From assembly GCA_029721515.1 (NCBI GenBank), contig CM056563.1:26305454-26369453 (forward strand): a stretch of DNA of 64,000 nt, written 5' to 3'. A program made the position numbers and the translations under genes. The notes under the pieces are model-generated. The model ran no database searches, had not been told where the DNA came from, and saw only the letters and a list, made by a program, of their open reading frames with translations. The stretch's first letter is position 1. Every line of letters starts with the position of its first letter. This DNA is from Synanceia verrucosa (taxonomy: Eukaryota > Chordata > Actinopteri > Perciformes > Synanceiidae). Shown here piece after piece: positions 1-11,500 of the stretch.

Positions 1-370
1 TCTGTGCTAACTTCCTGTTAGCCTACAGGAAGTTAGCTTCTACACACATTCTTATGGACTGTCCTTCACATCCTTCCTAGAGTCCCGCTGGACTAGTGTA
101 GTCAGGAGGACTTGCTGGGTCAGGGTTTAACACCAGCAGACTCAGTATTTATAGGCCAACGAGCTGATCAGGGATCAGATATTAACAACTGCTGCCACCA
201 ACTGCTGCAGTTTAAATTAGCTCAGTGTGTCTGTGGCTAACGCTGACTGAGCAGGGTCACACTCAAAGGTCAGAGGGCAGCTCCATTATTATTATCATTG
301 TTATTATTATTGTTAATTTATTATGAGTAGTGTGCATGCCCAGTGCTCAGTTCCTGGTATGAAATGACAC

Positions 371-455
371 AGATAGATAGATAGATAGATACATAGATAG
401 ATAGATAGATAATATATATTATCTGTCTGTCAATCTATCTAGATAGATACTTTAT
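371..455. repeat. GATA/TATC microsatellite
   Basis: Interrupted runs of gata, then an AT-rich spacer, then tatc/gata units. A hairpin could form between the gata run and the following tctatc run. Confidence 0.85.
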
Positions 456-470
456 TCATCTCACATTCAC

Positions 471-545
471 ACACATACACACACACACACACACACGAAA
501 ACACGCACACACGCACACACACACACACACGCACACACACACACT
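471..545. repeat. CA-rich microsatellite
   Basis: Imperfect (CA)n with cacgc interruptions, a typical polymorphic dinucleotide array in fish DNA. Confidence 0.9.
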
Positions 546-1489
546 CTTTGCTGACAGGAACAGGAAATACCAAACAGCTCTGAGTGCATCCAATACATTC
601 TGACATATACAGTTACACAACAACACACGCTAACACAAGCCATTTTTTATTAATATTTTATATTTCATGTTTCATATTTATATTACATGTATATTTTGTA
701 ATTCATATTTTTAATTTACATTTTACATTTTTACATTATATACTATATATTTTACATTGTATTATATACTATATATTTTAAATATCATATTTTGTCTTTC
801 TAATTTGTATTTACATTTTATGATTTATATTTATATGTAATGACAGGTTCAGGGTCGTACCATTGAGGACAGAAGGTTTCCTCTGCTCAGCAGATGTTTT
901 GTCTCTTTTTATTAGTTTTTGAATAAATTTAAGTTAAGTTCTCTATGGAGCCATCTTATGGTGAAAATGCATTGTTGCAAATATTTGGCTGAGAGCGTCT
1001 GTGTGGCGCCGGTTATCACCGAGACAAGGCTGGAGGTGACATGTTAGTGATGGACAGAGCTTCAGTTTAAAGTCCTGAACCAGGAGACAGCAGATGGACA
1101 CAGTAAGACTCATGAGTTATTTCCTTTTAATGGATTCACACTCACTTATTTCATCACTTCATACACATGTATTTATATGTATGTACAGTATGTTTATGTG
1201 TATTCAGTATGTGTCACTGTTTTATCCACACATTGTTCTAGAACATCACATTTGTGTGTTCATCACTTCTTTTGGACAGGATGTTCCTGTCAACTCCCCT
1301 CACCTCTCAGTCTCTTTTATTCACATTTTAATTCAATTTAAAGTGTATGTTTGTGTGTGTGTTAGTGTGTGTTAAAGTGTGTGTGTGTATGTTTGTGTGT
1401 GAATGTTACTGTATTTAGCTGTCTGTAGCCTAATATTTGTGGGAACCAGCAGAGTCACTGAGCTGACAGACAGAGAGAGTTTCAGTGTC

Positions 1490-2560
1490 CAGGTTTAGTT
1501 TTAGTCTCCAGTCTGTTTTAGTTTTAGTCTCCAGGTTTAGTTTTAGTCTCCAGGTTTAGTTTTAGTCTCCAGTCTTACTTTTAGTCTCCAGGTTTAGTTT
1601 TAGATTTAGTGTCCGGGTTTAGTTTTAGTCTTCAGATTTAGTTTTAGTCTCCAGTCTGTTTTAGTTTTAGTCTCCAGATTTAGTTTTAGTCTCCAGGTTT
1701 AGTTTTAGATTTAGTGTCCAGGTTTAGTTTTAGTCTTCAGGTTTAGTTTTAGTCTCCAGTCTGTTTTAGTTTTAGTCTCCAGGTTTAGTTTTAGTCTCCA
1801 GGTTTAGTTTTAGATTTAGTGTCCAGGTTTAGTTTTAGTCTTCAGGTTTAGTTTTAGTCTCCAGTCTGTTTTAGTTTTAGTCTCCAGGTTTGTTTTTTGT
1901 CTCCAGGCTTACTTTTAGTCTTCAGGTTTAGTTTTAGTCTCCAGTCTGTTTTAATTTTTAGTCTCCAGGTTTATTTTTAGTCTCCAGGTTTAGTTTTAGT
2001 ACCCAGGTTTGTTTTAGTCTCCAGTCTTACTTTTAGTCTCCAGGTTTAGTTTTTGTCTCCAGGTTTAGTTTTAGTCTCCAGTCTTAGTTTTAGTTTTAGT
2101 CTCCAGGTTTCGTTTTATTCTCCAGTCTTACTTTTAGTCTCCAGGTTTAGTTTTATTCTCCATTCTTTGTTTTAGTTTTAGTCTCCAGGTTTCATTTTAG
2201 TCTCCAGTCTTACTTTTAGTCTCCAGGTTTAGTTTTAGATTTAGTGTCCAGGTTTAGTTTTAGTCTCCAGGTTTAGTTTTATTCTCCATTCTTTGTTTTA
2301 GTTTTAGTCTCCAGGTTTCATTTTAGTCTCCAGTCTTACTTTTAGTCTCCAGGTTTAGTTTTAGATTTAGTGTCCAGGTTTAGTTTTAGTCTCCAGGTTT
2401 AGTTTTAGTCTCCAGTCTTTTTTTAGTTTTAGTCTCCAGGTTTCGTTTTAGTCTCCAGTCTTAGGTTAAGTTTTAGTCTCTAGGTTTAGTTTTAGCCTCC
2501 AGTCTTAGGTTTAGTTTTAGTCTCCAGGGTTAGTTTTAGTCTTCAGGTTTAGTTTTAGTC
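1490..2560. repeat. About 1.07-kb minisatellite, unit near 19-20 bp
   Basis: Dozens of imperfect tandem copies of a unit close to TTTAGTTTTAGTCTCCAGG. Frequent variants are gattTAGTGTCCAGG and CCAGTCTGTTTTAG. Copies differ by small substitutions and by higher-order groupings of two to three units, so it evolved by unequal exchange. It lies about 350 bp upstream of the first scn4a coding exon. No open frame of note. Confidence 0.9.
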
Positions 2561-2914
2561 TGCGTAAAATAAATGTCTCTTTTATGTCCCCAGAAGTGAA
2601 CTAAGTAATACTAGTAGTAAAGGAATTAGCTGGGTCGTCGTGGCGATGGTAACTTCACACCAGAGGGTCAAACTGATGACTTGCAGCAGCTGCTGCTGCC
2701 ATGGCAATGCAAGGGTGGGGTCAACCTTGGCAACGCCGAAGACACCAGATACTCTGTGTGTGTGTGTGTGTATGTGTGTGTGTGTGTGTGTGGAGAAGAC
2801 TGGCTGCAGATGGACAGTAATAACTGTAATAACAGTAATAACATGGTTATAATAGGAGACTAACAGGGATTATTCTCCAATCTGTTAATCCAGGCAGAGC
2901 TGCTTGATGTCATC

Positions 2915-3046
2915 ATGGCTCCTCTGCTGCCCCCCGTTGGTTTGGAGGTCTTCAGGCGCTTCACGCCGGCATCGCTGGAGGGAATCCAACACCGACAGGA
3001 AGTGGAGGAGAAGGAACGACAGAGAAGGAAAGAGAAGAACATAGAG
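2915..3046 (+). CDS. scn4a: scn4a coding exon 1 (N-terminus)
   Basis: Residues 1-44, starting MAPLLPPVGLEVFRRFTPAS, the characteristic Nav N-terminus. The ATG at 2915 is chosen because the family starts exactly here. Ends NIE before gtaaaa, phase 0. Confidence 0.93.
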
Positions 3047-3180
3047 GTAAAAAACATATTGATCAGCTGCCAGCTATCAGAGACCCAGTAATCAATACAC
3101 TGAGAACCAGTAATCAGAGTAATCTCTCTCGGAGCAGAGTGCATGCTTTTCTTTTCTTATCTTTTTTGTTCTGTTCTTTT

Positions 3181-3216
<36 letters not shown>

Positions 3217-5439
3217 TCAGCATCAGAGGTGTTTCACAGTACATTCAGTAGTTATTGTATTTTCATGGGTGGTCCTCAGAAGTCATGGTAAATGAAGACT
3301 CCATCGGCTAAACGTTGCAGTGGTCATTTCATGGACCAGGTGGACAAAGTGAACCACATCGTTGAGATGGGTATCACTGTGAATGGGGGTTCATCCCTGT
3401 GCTGCCCCTCTCTCAGCTGATGATCTTATGGTTGCACCTCTCTTTCATCGGCACAGATTTCCTACAATTGCTGTACACTTCTGAACACTGCAACTAGGAT
3501 TATATACCTTTCTGAAGTTCAACATGATAGCTGGCCAAACATGAGCCTCCAGGAATAGCAAAAAGAAGAAACACAGAGGGAACAGTGGTCAGAAAGAACA
3601 TTGTCAAATGTCCAGTCGATGGATAATAAGCTGGACGACTTCAGGTCTTGTGCTGAATGCATCACTGACGTCACTGCCCAGGACACATAAATAATCAAAA
3701 AGCTTTTAAAAAATATTGGTATCTGTCCTGTTTTTGACAATAAGCTGTTCTTTGCTCATTTTAATGGAATATTTTTTTTCACTTTCACTTTATTCAAGTT
3801 GTAAAAGATTAAAAATGTAAACAAAGTGTTTTTGTAAAAATCTAAAAAAAAAATATCTCTGATGATTGGCTCTTTCTGATTGACAGATTGCTGAAGAGGA
3901 TCTTCCTCAACCAGCCAGTGACCTGGAGGCTGGGAAGCCCCTCCCTTTCATCTATGGAGACCCGCCCCCTTATTTTCTCAACACCCCATTGGAGGAGCTG
4001 GATCCCTTCTACCAATCACAGAAGGTCTGTGGAGAATTTGTTTTTTATTTGTTTCTTTTCTAGTATTTTCTTTATTTTTATGCACTTTATTTAGTGATGT
4101 TTGGGTCTGTGGGGGTTCAGGGTCTAGTGGTCAGAGGTCCAGGGCTGGTCTGTCTGTTATCTGAACACTGTGGGCTTCCCCAGATGTGATGTGTCTCTTA
4201 AACTGTATGCAGATGACCTTATTGTTCTGTTCAGCAACCAGTATTTTTTTTACCTTTCAATCTTTATTCATCTTTATCTTTTGATGGTGAGCGAGGCTCT
4301 GATTGTGGGGGAGAGGCTGGAGGATCAGGCTAACCGGTGGGCATGGATTTGAACCTTTTTAATGGACACCAGAAACATGAACACATCTGTGTGGAACCTA
4401 TTGAAGGGTTTCTCTAGAGAGACCTCCAGAGAGACCAGGTGGTCTCCCTGGAGGGGACCCCTGGGTACAGGTCTTCTAGAGTCTTGGGATCTGGGAAAAC
4501 CTTTTATAAAGTGCTGGTAAAAACTGAACAGAAAAAAGTTGGATAAGCAACAGGACACTGTGTGGAGGAAATACCTGGATCTGGACCCTGGTTCCAGACC
4601 AGCTTGGATGTCTTTGTATAAACCTCCACTCTCAAAAAGACATGCTGACCTACAGTGGAGCAGAGGTGTATCCAGCTTTATAAAAGTGGGGGTGTTCTGG
4701 AACGGGGAAGCCAAATTATCATTACAAATAGCGATCAATTATTTAAAATTTTATAAACATCTAGGCCTACACAATGGAAACAAGTGCAATCAGAGATTGC
4801 CAACGCTGTGGGCGACTTTGTGTGTGTGTGTGTGTGTTTGTCCAAGAGTGTGTGTATGACTCATTGTGTGTTTGTTTGACACAAACATGCACGAATGCAC
4901 ATGCAACGCGACAACGCGAATCATCATACACAATTCTCTTGGAATCTTTGGGCATTTACTTTCAATGGCTGCATTCACTTTCAGTGACTATTGCAGGACT
5001 CATTGCATAGACTTTAAACGTCAGTTTGAGAATCTGCGGTGACAAAACATTAAATTGATCTGTGAAATCTATTTGAAAATTGCATGAATTTTAATAAACA
5101 CATACTTTATCAAGTCAAGTCAAGTTTATTTGTATAGCCCAATATCACAAATTATGAATTTGCCCCATTGGGCTTTACAATCTGTACAGGATATGACACC
5201 CTCTGTCCTTTACAAATGACCCTTGCATCGACTAAGGAAAAACTCCCCCCCCAAAACTTTTAACAGGGAAAAAGAAACGGAAGAAACCTCAGGCAGAGCA
5301 ACAGAGGAGGAATCCCTCTTCAGGATGGACAGACATGCAATAGATGCCATGTGTACAGAATAACAACAATGAAAACACATTAACACTACATACAAAATTG
5401 TATGGATATGTCCAACTCAATATAACAACAGCTAATATA

Positions 5440-5511
<72 letters not shown>

Positions 5512-8500
5512 CTCCTCTGTTGCTCTGGGGCAGCCTGGGCAGCACGTCCTCCTCTCCACAACACCAACCAGAAGAAGCCTGGGCAGCACGTCTTCCTCTC
5601 TCTACCACGCCAACCAGAAGAAGCCTGGGCAGCACGTCCTCCTCTCCACCACGCCAACCAGAAGGAGCCTGTGCAGCACGTCTTCCTCTCCACCACGCCA
5701 ACCAGAAGAAGCCTGGGCAGCACATCTTCCACTCCACCACACCAAAACAGGAGAAACCTCCGCAGGATGACCTCATCACCACCACGTCACTCAGAACCAG
5801 AAGATGAAGCCTGACTGGTCTGCACAACCACTACTCCACCAGGTAGACTGGATCCATGGATACCTGTGAGATGAGAACGCACAGGGACTACGAGACACAA
5901 AACTAATCTGCAGCATGTGTTAAAGGGAGGAAGAGTAAACACATCCTCTTCTCCACTACTCTAACAGATACAACCTGAGCAGCATCGCCTCTTCTCCATC
6001 TCACCACCATCACGACAGATGAAGCCTGGATGACACCACCTCCTTCTCACCAAGTAGCCTCAGCTCACGGACACCTGGGAGCTGAGAGCACAGGGACTCC
6101 GGGGAAGAAATGACTTAATGGAGGCATCGAAATGAAGAAGAAGAGAAGCTCAGTGTGTCAGAGGAAGTCCCCCGGCAGTCTAGACCTATAGCAGCATAAC
6201 TAAGGATTGATCCAAGGCAGCCTGAGTCAACCTTGGATCAGTCCTAACTATAAGCACTATCAAAAAGGAAAGTCTTTTCCTGGTTCTGGTCAGAACACGT
6301 GCTGCAGCATTCTGGACCAGCTGGAGAGTCCTGATAGACTTATTAGGGCAGCCTGATAATAAGGAATTGCAATAGTCCAGCCTAGAAGTTACAAATGCAT
6401 GAACTAATTTTTCTGCATAGTTTTGAGAGAGAATATACCTGATTTTTGCAATGTTACGCAGATGGAAAAAACAGTTCTAGCTGTTTGTTTCATGTGGACG
6501 TTGAAGGACATATCTTGGTCAAAAATTATCCCTAGATTCCTCACAGTGGTGCTCGAGGCTTGTGCAAAGCCATCTAGAGTAAATAAGTCATTGGTTAGTT
6601 TATTTCTGAGATTTTCGGGGCCAATTAGAATAACTTCAGTTTTATCTGAATTTAACAACAAGAAATTGTCCGTCATCCAAGTTTTTATATCCTTAAGACA
6701 TGTTTGGAGTTTAGCTAATTGGCTGGAATCGTCTGACTTGAATGACAAATATAGCTGAGTATCATCTGTATAACAGTGAAAGTTTATGGAGTGTTTTCTG
6801 ATAACATTGCCTAAAAGGAAGCATATATAAAGTAAATAGAATTGGCCCAAGCACAGAACCTTGAGGAACTCCATAACTGACTATGGACTGCATAGAGGAC
6901 TCATCATTAATGTGAACAAACTGTGATCGATCTGATAAATAGGATTTAAACCAGCATAAAGCAGTTCCTCTGATGCCACTTAATTGTTCTAATCTCTGCA
7001 ACAGGATATGGTGGTCAGTAGTATCAAAAGCAGCGCTAAGATCTAACAAGACAAGTACTGAGACGAGTCCATTGTCTGACGCAATTAGCAGGTCATTAGT
7101 AATTTTCACCAGAGCGGTCTCGGTGCTATGATATTTTCTAAATCCTGACTGAAAGTCCTCAAATAAATTATTGTTCTGGAGGAAGTCACACAGCTGACTG
7201 CACACTGCTTTCTCAAGGATCTTAGAGAGAAAAGGCAGGTTGGATATTGGTCTATAGTTGGCTAAAATCTCTGGATCAAGACCGGGCTTCTTCAGAAGAG
7301 GTTTGATTACGGCTACTTTAAATGACTGAGGTACATAGCCTGACAGCAAAGATAAGTTGATCATGTTCAGTAAAGAGGTGCTCAGTAACGGTAAAACTTC
7401 TTTAAGCAGTGAAGTTGGAATGGGATCTAAGAGACAGGTAGAAGGCTTACATGAGGAAATCATTGAAGTCAGTTTGTGGAGGTCTATGGGAGAAAAGCAG
7501 TCCAAGTATACATCAAGTTCTTCAATGGGTTCTAAGCTTCTTGTGTTTAAAGACAAAGCAGTTTCAGTCAAAGGCACAGTGTGACTGATTTTCTCCCTAA
7601 TAGTTATAATGTTCTCATTAAAGAAGCTCATGAAGTCACTACTACTGAGGGTTATGGGAATAGATGGTTCAATAGAGCTGTGGCTCTCTGTCAGCCTGGC
7701 TACAGTGCTGAAAAGAAACCTGGGGTTGTTTTTATTTTCCTCTATTAATGATGAATAATAAGCTGCTCTGGCCTTACAGTGAGCCTTCCTATAAGCTATA
7801 TTTCAGACTATCATGACAGTCCAGACGAGACTCTTGCAGACCGGTTAAACGCCACTTCCTTTCAAATCTTCTTGCTGCTTGCTTTAAACTGCGGGTGTGA
7901 GGGTTATACCATGGAGCCAGCTTTCTATGCTTTACTAGCTTCTTTTTTAGAGGAGCAACAGAGTCTAGAGATGCTCGCAGAGAGTCTGTAGCACTATCTA
8001 CCAAATTATCAATTTGAGTAGGACTGAAGTCTGTGCCCCCAAGTATATCAAGGTTAGGCACTGAATTAAAAGCTAATGGAACTATATCCTTAAACTTGGC
8101 TACAGCACTATCAGGTAAACATCTAGTGTACATGGATTTACCTGATGGAGCATAGTCCAGAAGAAAAAATTCAAAGGTTAACAAGTAATGGTCTGATAGG
8201 AAGGAATTCTGTTGGTGGACTGATAAATGTTCTACTTCAATGCTGTAGGTCAGGACCAGGTCAAGGGTATGGTCAAAACAGTGAGTTGGTTCCTGAACAT
8301 TCTGCAAGAAGCCAATTCAATCTAACAGCGAGATGAAAGCAGTACCAAGGCTGTCACTATCAACGTCCACATGAATATTAAAGTCACCTACAATAATGGC
8401 TTCATCAATTCTCAGGACTAAAGTTGATAAAAACTCAGAGAACTCAGAAATTCAGAATATGGACCTGGAGCATGGTACGCTATAACAAATAAAATAGCTT

Positions 8501-11500
8501 TCTCTGTTTTCCAGGTAAGATGAGAAAGACTAAGAACCAGGCTTTCAAAACACGTATAGTTTAATTCAGGGTTAGGATTGATCAATAGACTATTGTTCTT
8601 CTTCCCGGCTGTCTGTGTCACATGCAAACGGCAGTTTTGCGTTGCTGCATGACGACCCCGCCCACGCCAAGGAGGCACTCAGTTGTAATGGAAAAGCAAC
8701 CAAAAAAAAATAAAAAACCTGGGCCGTACCTTGCCGTGCCATTACTGTGTGGTGGAAAAGCGCCCTAAGATAGATAATATTCCCTCTCCACATAGCCAGC
8801 TAGCATAGCACTGTAGGCTACTATTATGCATCTCAACTAAAACTGGTGCATCCCCGCAGCTCCGCAGCAGCACTCGAAACAGAGACAACCAGACACAACT
8901 GCAAACCTGTGGCTGCACAGGGAGAAGTCAACTTACTTGGGTTTTCTTGAAAAAGGAGTCTATCGTCCCCTGCCTTTTCCTTTCTGCATCATTGGCTATA
9001 TCGCACGACAAAAAGAGAACAGTTTTAAAACTAAAGTATATGACATAACTAGACAAGTCAGGCCAGTTAGAAGGAGAATGACTGTCTGGGAAAAGTTACC
9101 CGCTAACAAGATAACTATCCTATCCCTCTTACAAGAATAGATAACTAGCCATTTGCATCTGTTAACAGCTTAACCTACTATGCCTGAAAATGCTGCCTTC
9201 ATGACAGGTAGTGAATTTTGCTTATCTAAAATACAGTGAGTGATTACATTCTACCTTTTCAGTGACTCTTCATTGAAAAGTCGTCTGCGTGCAGCACGTG
9301 TTTGTGTGGGTCAGCAGCACCACGATCAGGCAGGCACAGCAACTTGTGATACATGTGAACTGCTTGAATGACCGCACCACCGCACCGCTGCCAGCGCTTT
9401 CGGCATGCTGCGCAAACTGATTAGGCTACGTTATTCACGCAACTGTTGCACTGGGATTTATTGGGTGAGAAAAATGTTTCGAGATAGGTACAGGGTACAA
9501 CGACAACCATTTTCAATTTCCTTACTTTAACAGGCGAAACTTTATTTTTTATTAGAAAAGGTTTTAGTGAGGTTTAGTCAGACAAAAGTGAGGGGGATGG
9601 AATTGCCTTTCAGCAAAAGTGAGGGGGATGAAACATACTCATATCCCCGTCTGCTATGCCCATGCAGTGGAGGATTCTCCACGGCATCGTAGCTGTACAC
9701 TCTTTTATTTCAGTGATTAATGCTGCTGTGGAGGACAAGTGTCCTTTCTGTGGACAGAGAGAGACAATATCTCACTGTATTTATAAGTGTCCTCATTTAT
9801 CTGCACTGTCTACTTTTAACAAGGGTTTTACCAGTTTTAAAGAGTTTTTTTTTAATAGGCAGATTTTTATAAATGTTTTACAATACATTTCAGCAGCAGG
9901 TGGAGGAAGGTGAAGGAGGGTGGAGAGCTGGATGTGGTCTTTGAACAACCTGATCCGGTCCAGACTGCTGGTGGACCACGGGTTCTACCAGACCTCAGGG
10001 GACCTGGGGCCTCATTTATCAAAAAGCGTGTAAATCCGCCACTAAATGTGAAGTACACAGAAAATCCAAAAGTGGCGTACATGCTGAAAATATCCACCCT
10101 TTTATCAAACTATGTTTCTGCACTGATAAATCTCACCTGAGTGGAGAAAAGCCTGGACATGATCACACTTCATATCCTTCCTCTACACACCAAAACATGA
10201 CCATATATGGTCAATACTAATCAGCAGGTGAATATAAATTAGGCATGTGACTCTGGGGTTTGACAAAGATATAATCAGTCCCCTCTATCAGGTTTCTGCT
10301 CTCAGTCTCTGTGATCACTGCTACAGTTGATCCATCTGTCTGTTTATTGATCCTGTGGTTCATTCAGGAACGAGAACAGAGGCTATAACTAAAAACACAG
10401 AAAATTTAGAAAGATCTCCTCTATCAGCCTCAGTAACAAAAGAAAAACCTCAGAGCTGCTGGAGGTTCTAGATGTGCTGAAGGTGGTGGAGGCTCCTTTC
10501 CAATGCTGGACCCTTCAGCAGCTCCAAGAGCAGCTCTAGGAGTCTGAAGGCTGATTAGCCAGTCAACATCATGGACCAACAGGTCTGGCTGGTCCTGGAT
10601 CACCTGAGAACTGATGGATCCATCCTGCTCCAGTATACACAGGTGGACTCCATATTTATATGATTGATCACATGATGACACTGACCTTAAGTTATTGTCC
10701 TTTGGCTTGATGCTGTGCTGTAAGCAGCAAAGACCAAATATATTTGATGAATTTCTACTATTGAAGTATCTAAGAGCACCTGTAAAAGCCTTAACAAATA
10801 AGGTGAGAAATAAGAAATGATCTTATATTTGCAGAGAATTAGGTCATTATTGACATGATAGTGCTTTTTTATATATATACACTCCTCCTCTCAAAATGAG
10901 GATAAAAAGGGTGTAAAAAATGTGTCTCCACAATGATAAATGAGACCTCTGGACTCTTTCAGGTCTGGACTGTGGATTTTATTTGTAAAGACAGTATCCA
11001 GATGAGGAGTGGACAATAAATGATGATGGAGTTTGTGAAGCGGAGCAGGAAACGTGGCTTTAAGGTCAGCCCTGTTCAGTAGAGGTGTGTTATGTTGGCT
11101 GCAGCTTGAATGAACTATTTTTGGATGAAGTTATTAATGACGCCTCAGTGTCTCCTCTCACTGACCCAGACAGTCACTCTGTCCACCCTTCATCAGTGAT
11201 AAAGTGTTGCTGAGAGATCTGGCCAGGCACAGGACGTAGGTTCAAATGAAGAAGATGAACAACAAGAAGGATGAGGTTCTAAATGTGGGGTTTAACCTCA
11301 AAGTGGAGGACTTTGACTGTGTAGTAGTAGTCACCTCAGGGACACTGAAGTTTGCTGGCTGTGGGAGGGTCAGTTCAGTTCAGTTTATTTGCCATTTGCA
11401 GTATAAAACCACATTGGAAAAAAAGGTGCGAGTAGCTCAGCGTGCACTATCAAGCATTCACGCAAACATAACAGTTAATTGTTGAAATACATACAATAAC

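Larger units (their letters stand above)
1..2914. other. 5' flank of scn4a, repeat-rich, no gene recognised
   Basis: I see no protein-coding exon here. The stretch holds a GATA/TATC microsatellite (about 371-455), CA-rich repeats (about 471-545), a very AT-rich tract (about 630-840), TG repeats (about 1340-1410 and 2755-2795) and a 1-kb minisatellite (1490-2560). Vertebrate Nav genes usually have non-coding 5' exons upstream of the first coding exon. Such an exon or the promoter may lie here, but I cannot place it from sequence alone. Confidence 0.6.
5111..8598 (-). mobile_element. L2-like LINE copy in scn4a intron 2, degenerate
   Basis: The 3' tail (CAAGT)n plus GTATAGCCCAATATCACAAA is at 5111-5160. 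The 3' UTR has an expanded minisatellite. Reverse-transcriptase frames: 7631-6762 (KPGLDPEILANYRPISNLPF, VPQGSVLGPILFTLYM) and 6874-6404 (HCYTDDTQLYLSF, YADD altered to YTDD). The connector and endonuclease end is 8307-7789 and near 8570-8440. Several frameshifts. It reaches further 5' than the copy at 34460-37715. Confidence 0.85.

Noticed and set aside
1490..2560. Regularly spaced repeats suggestive of a CRISPR array
   Set aside because: Units are contiguous and imperfect with no unique spacers, in a vertebrate genome; this is a minisatellite.
5289..5827. Reading frames of 120-156 aa on both strands
   Set aside because: They come from the TA run and 44-48-bp minisatellite in a LINE 3' UTR.
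10008..10947. piggyBac element
   Set aside because: No TTAA target duplication at either end.
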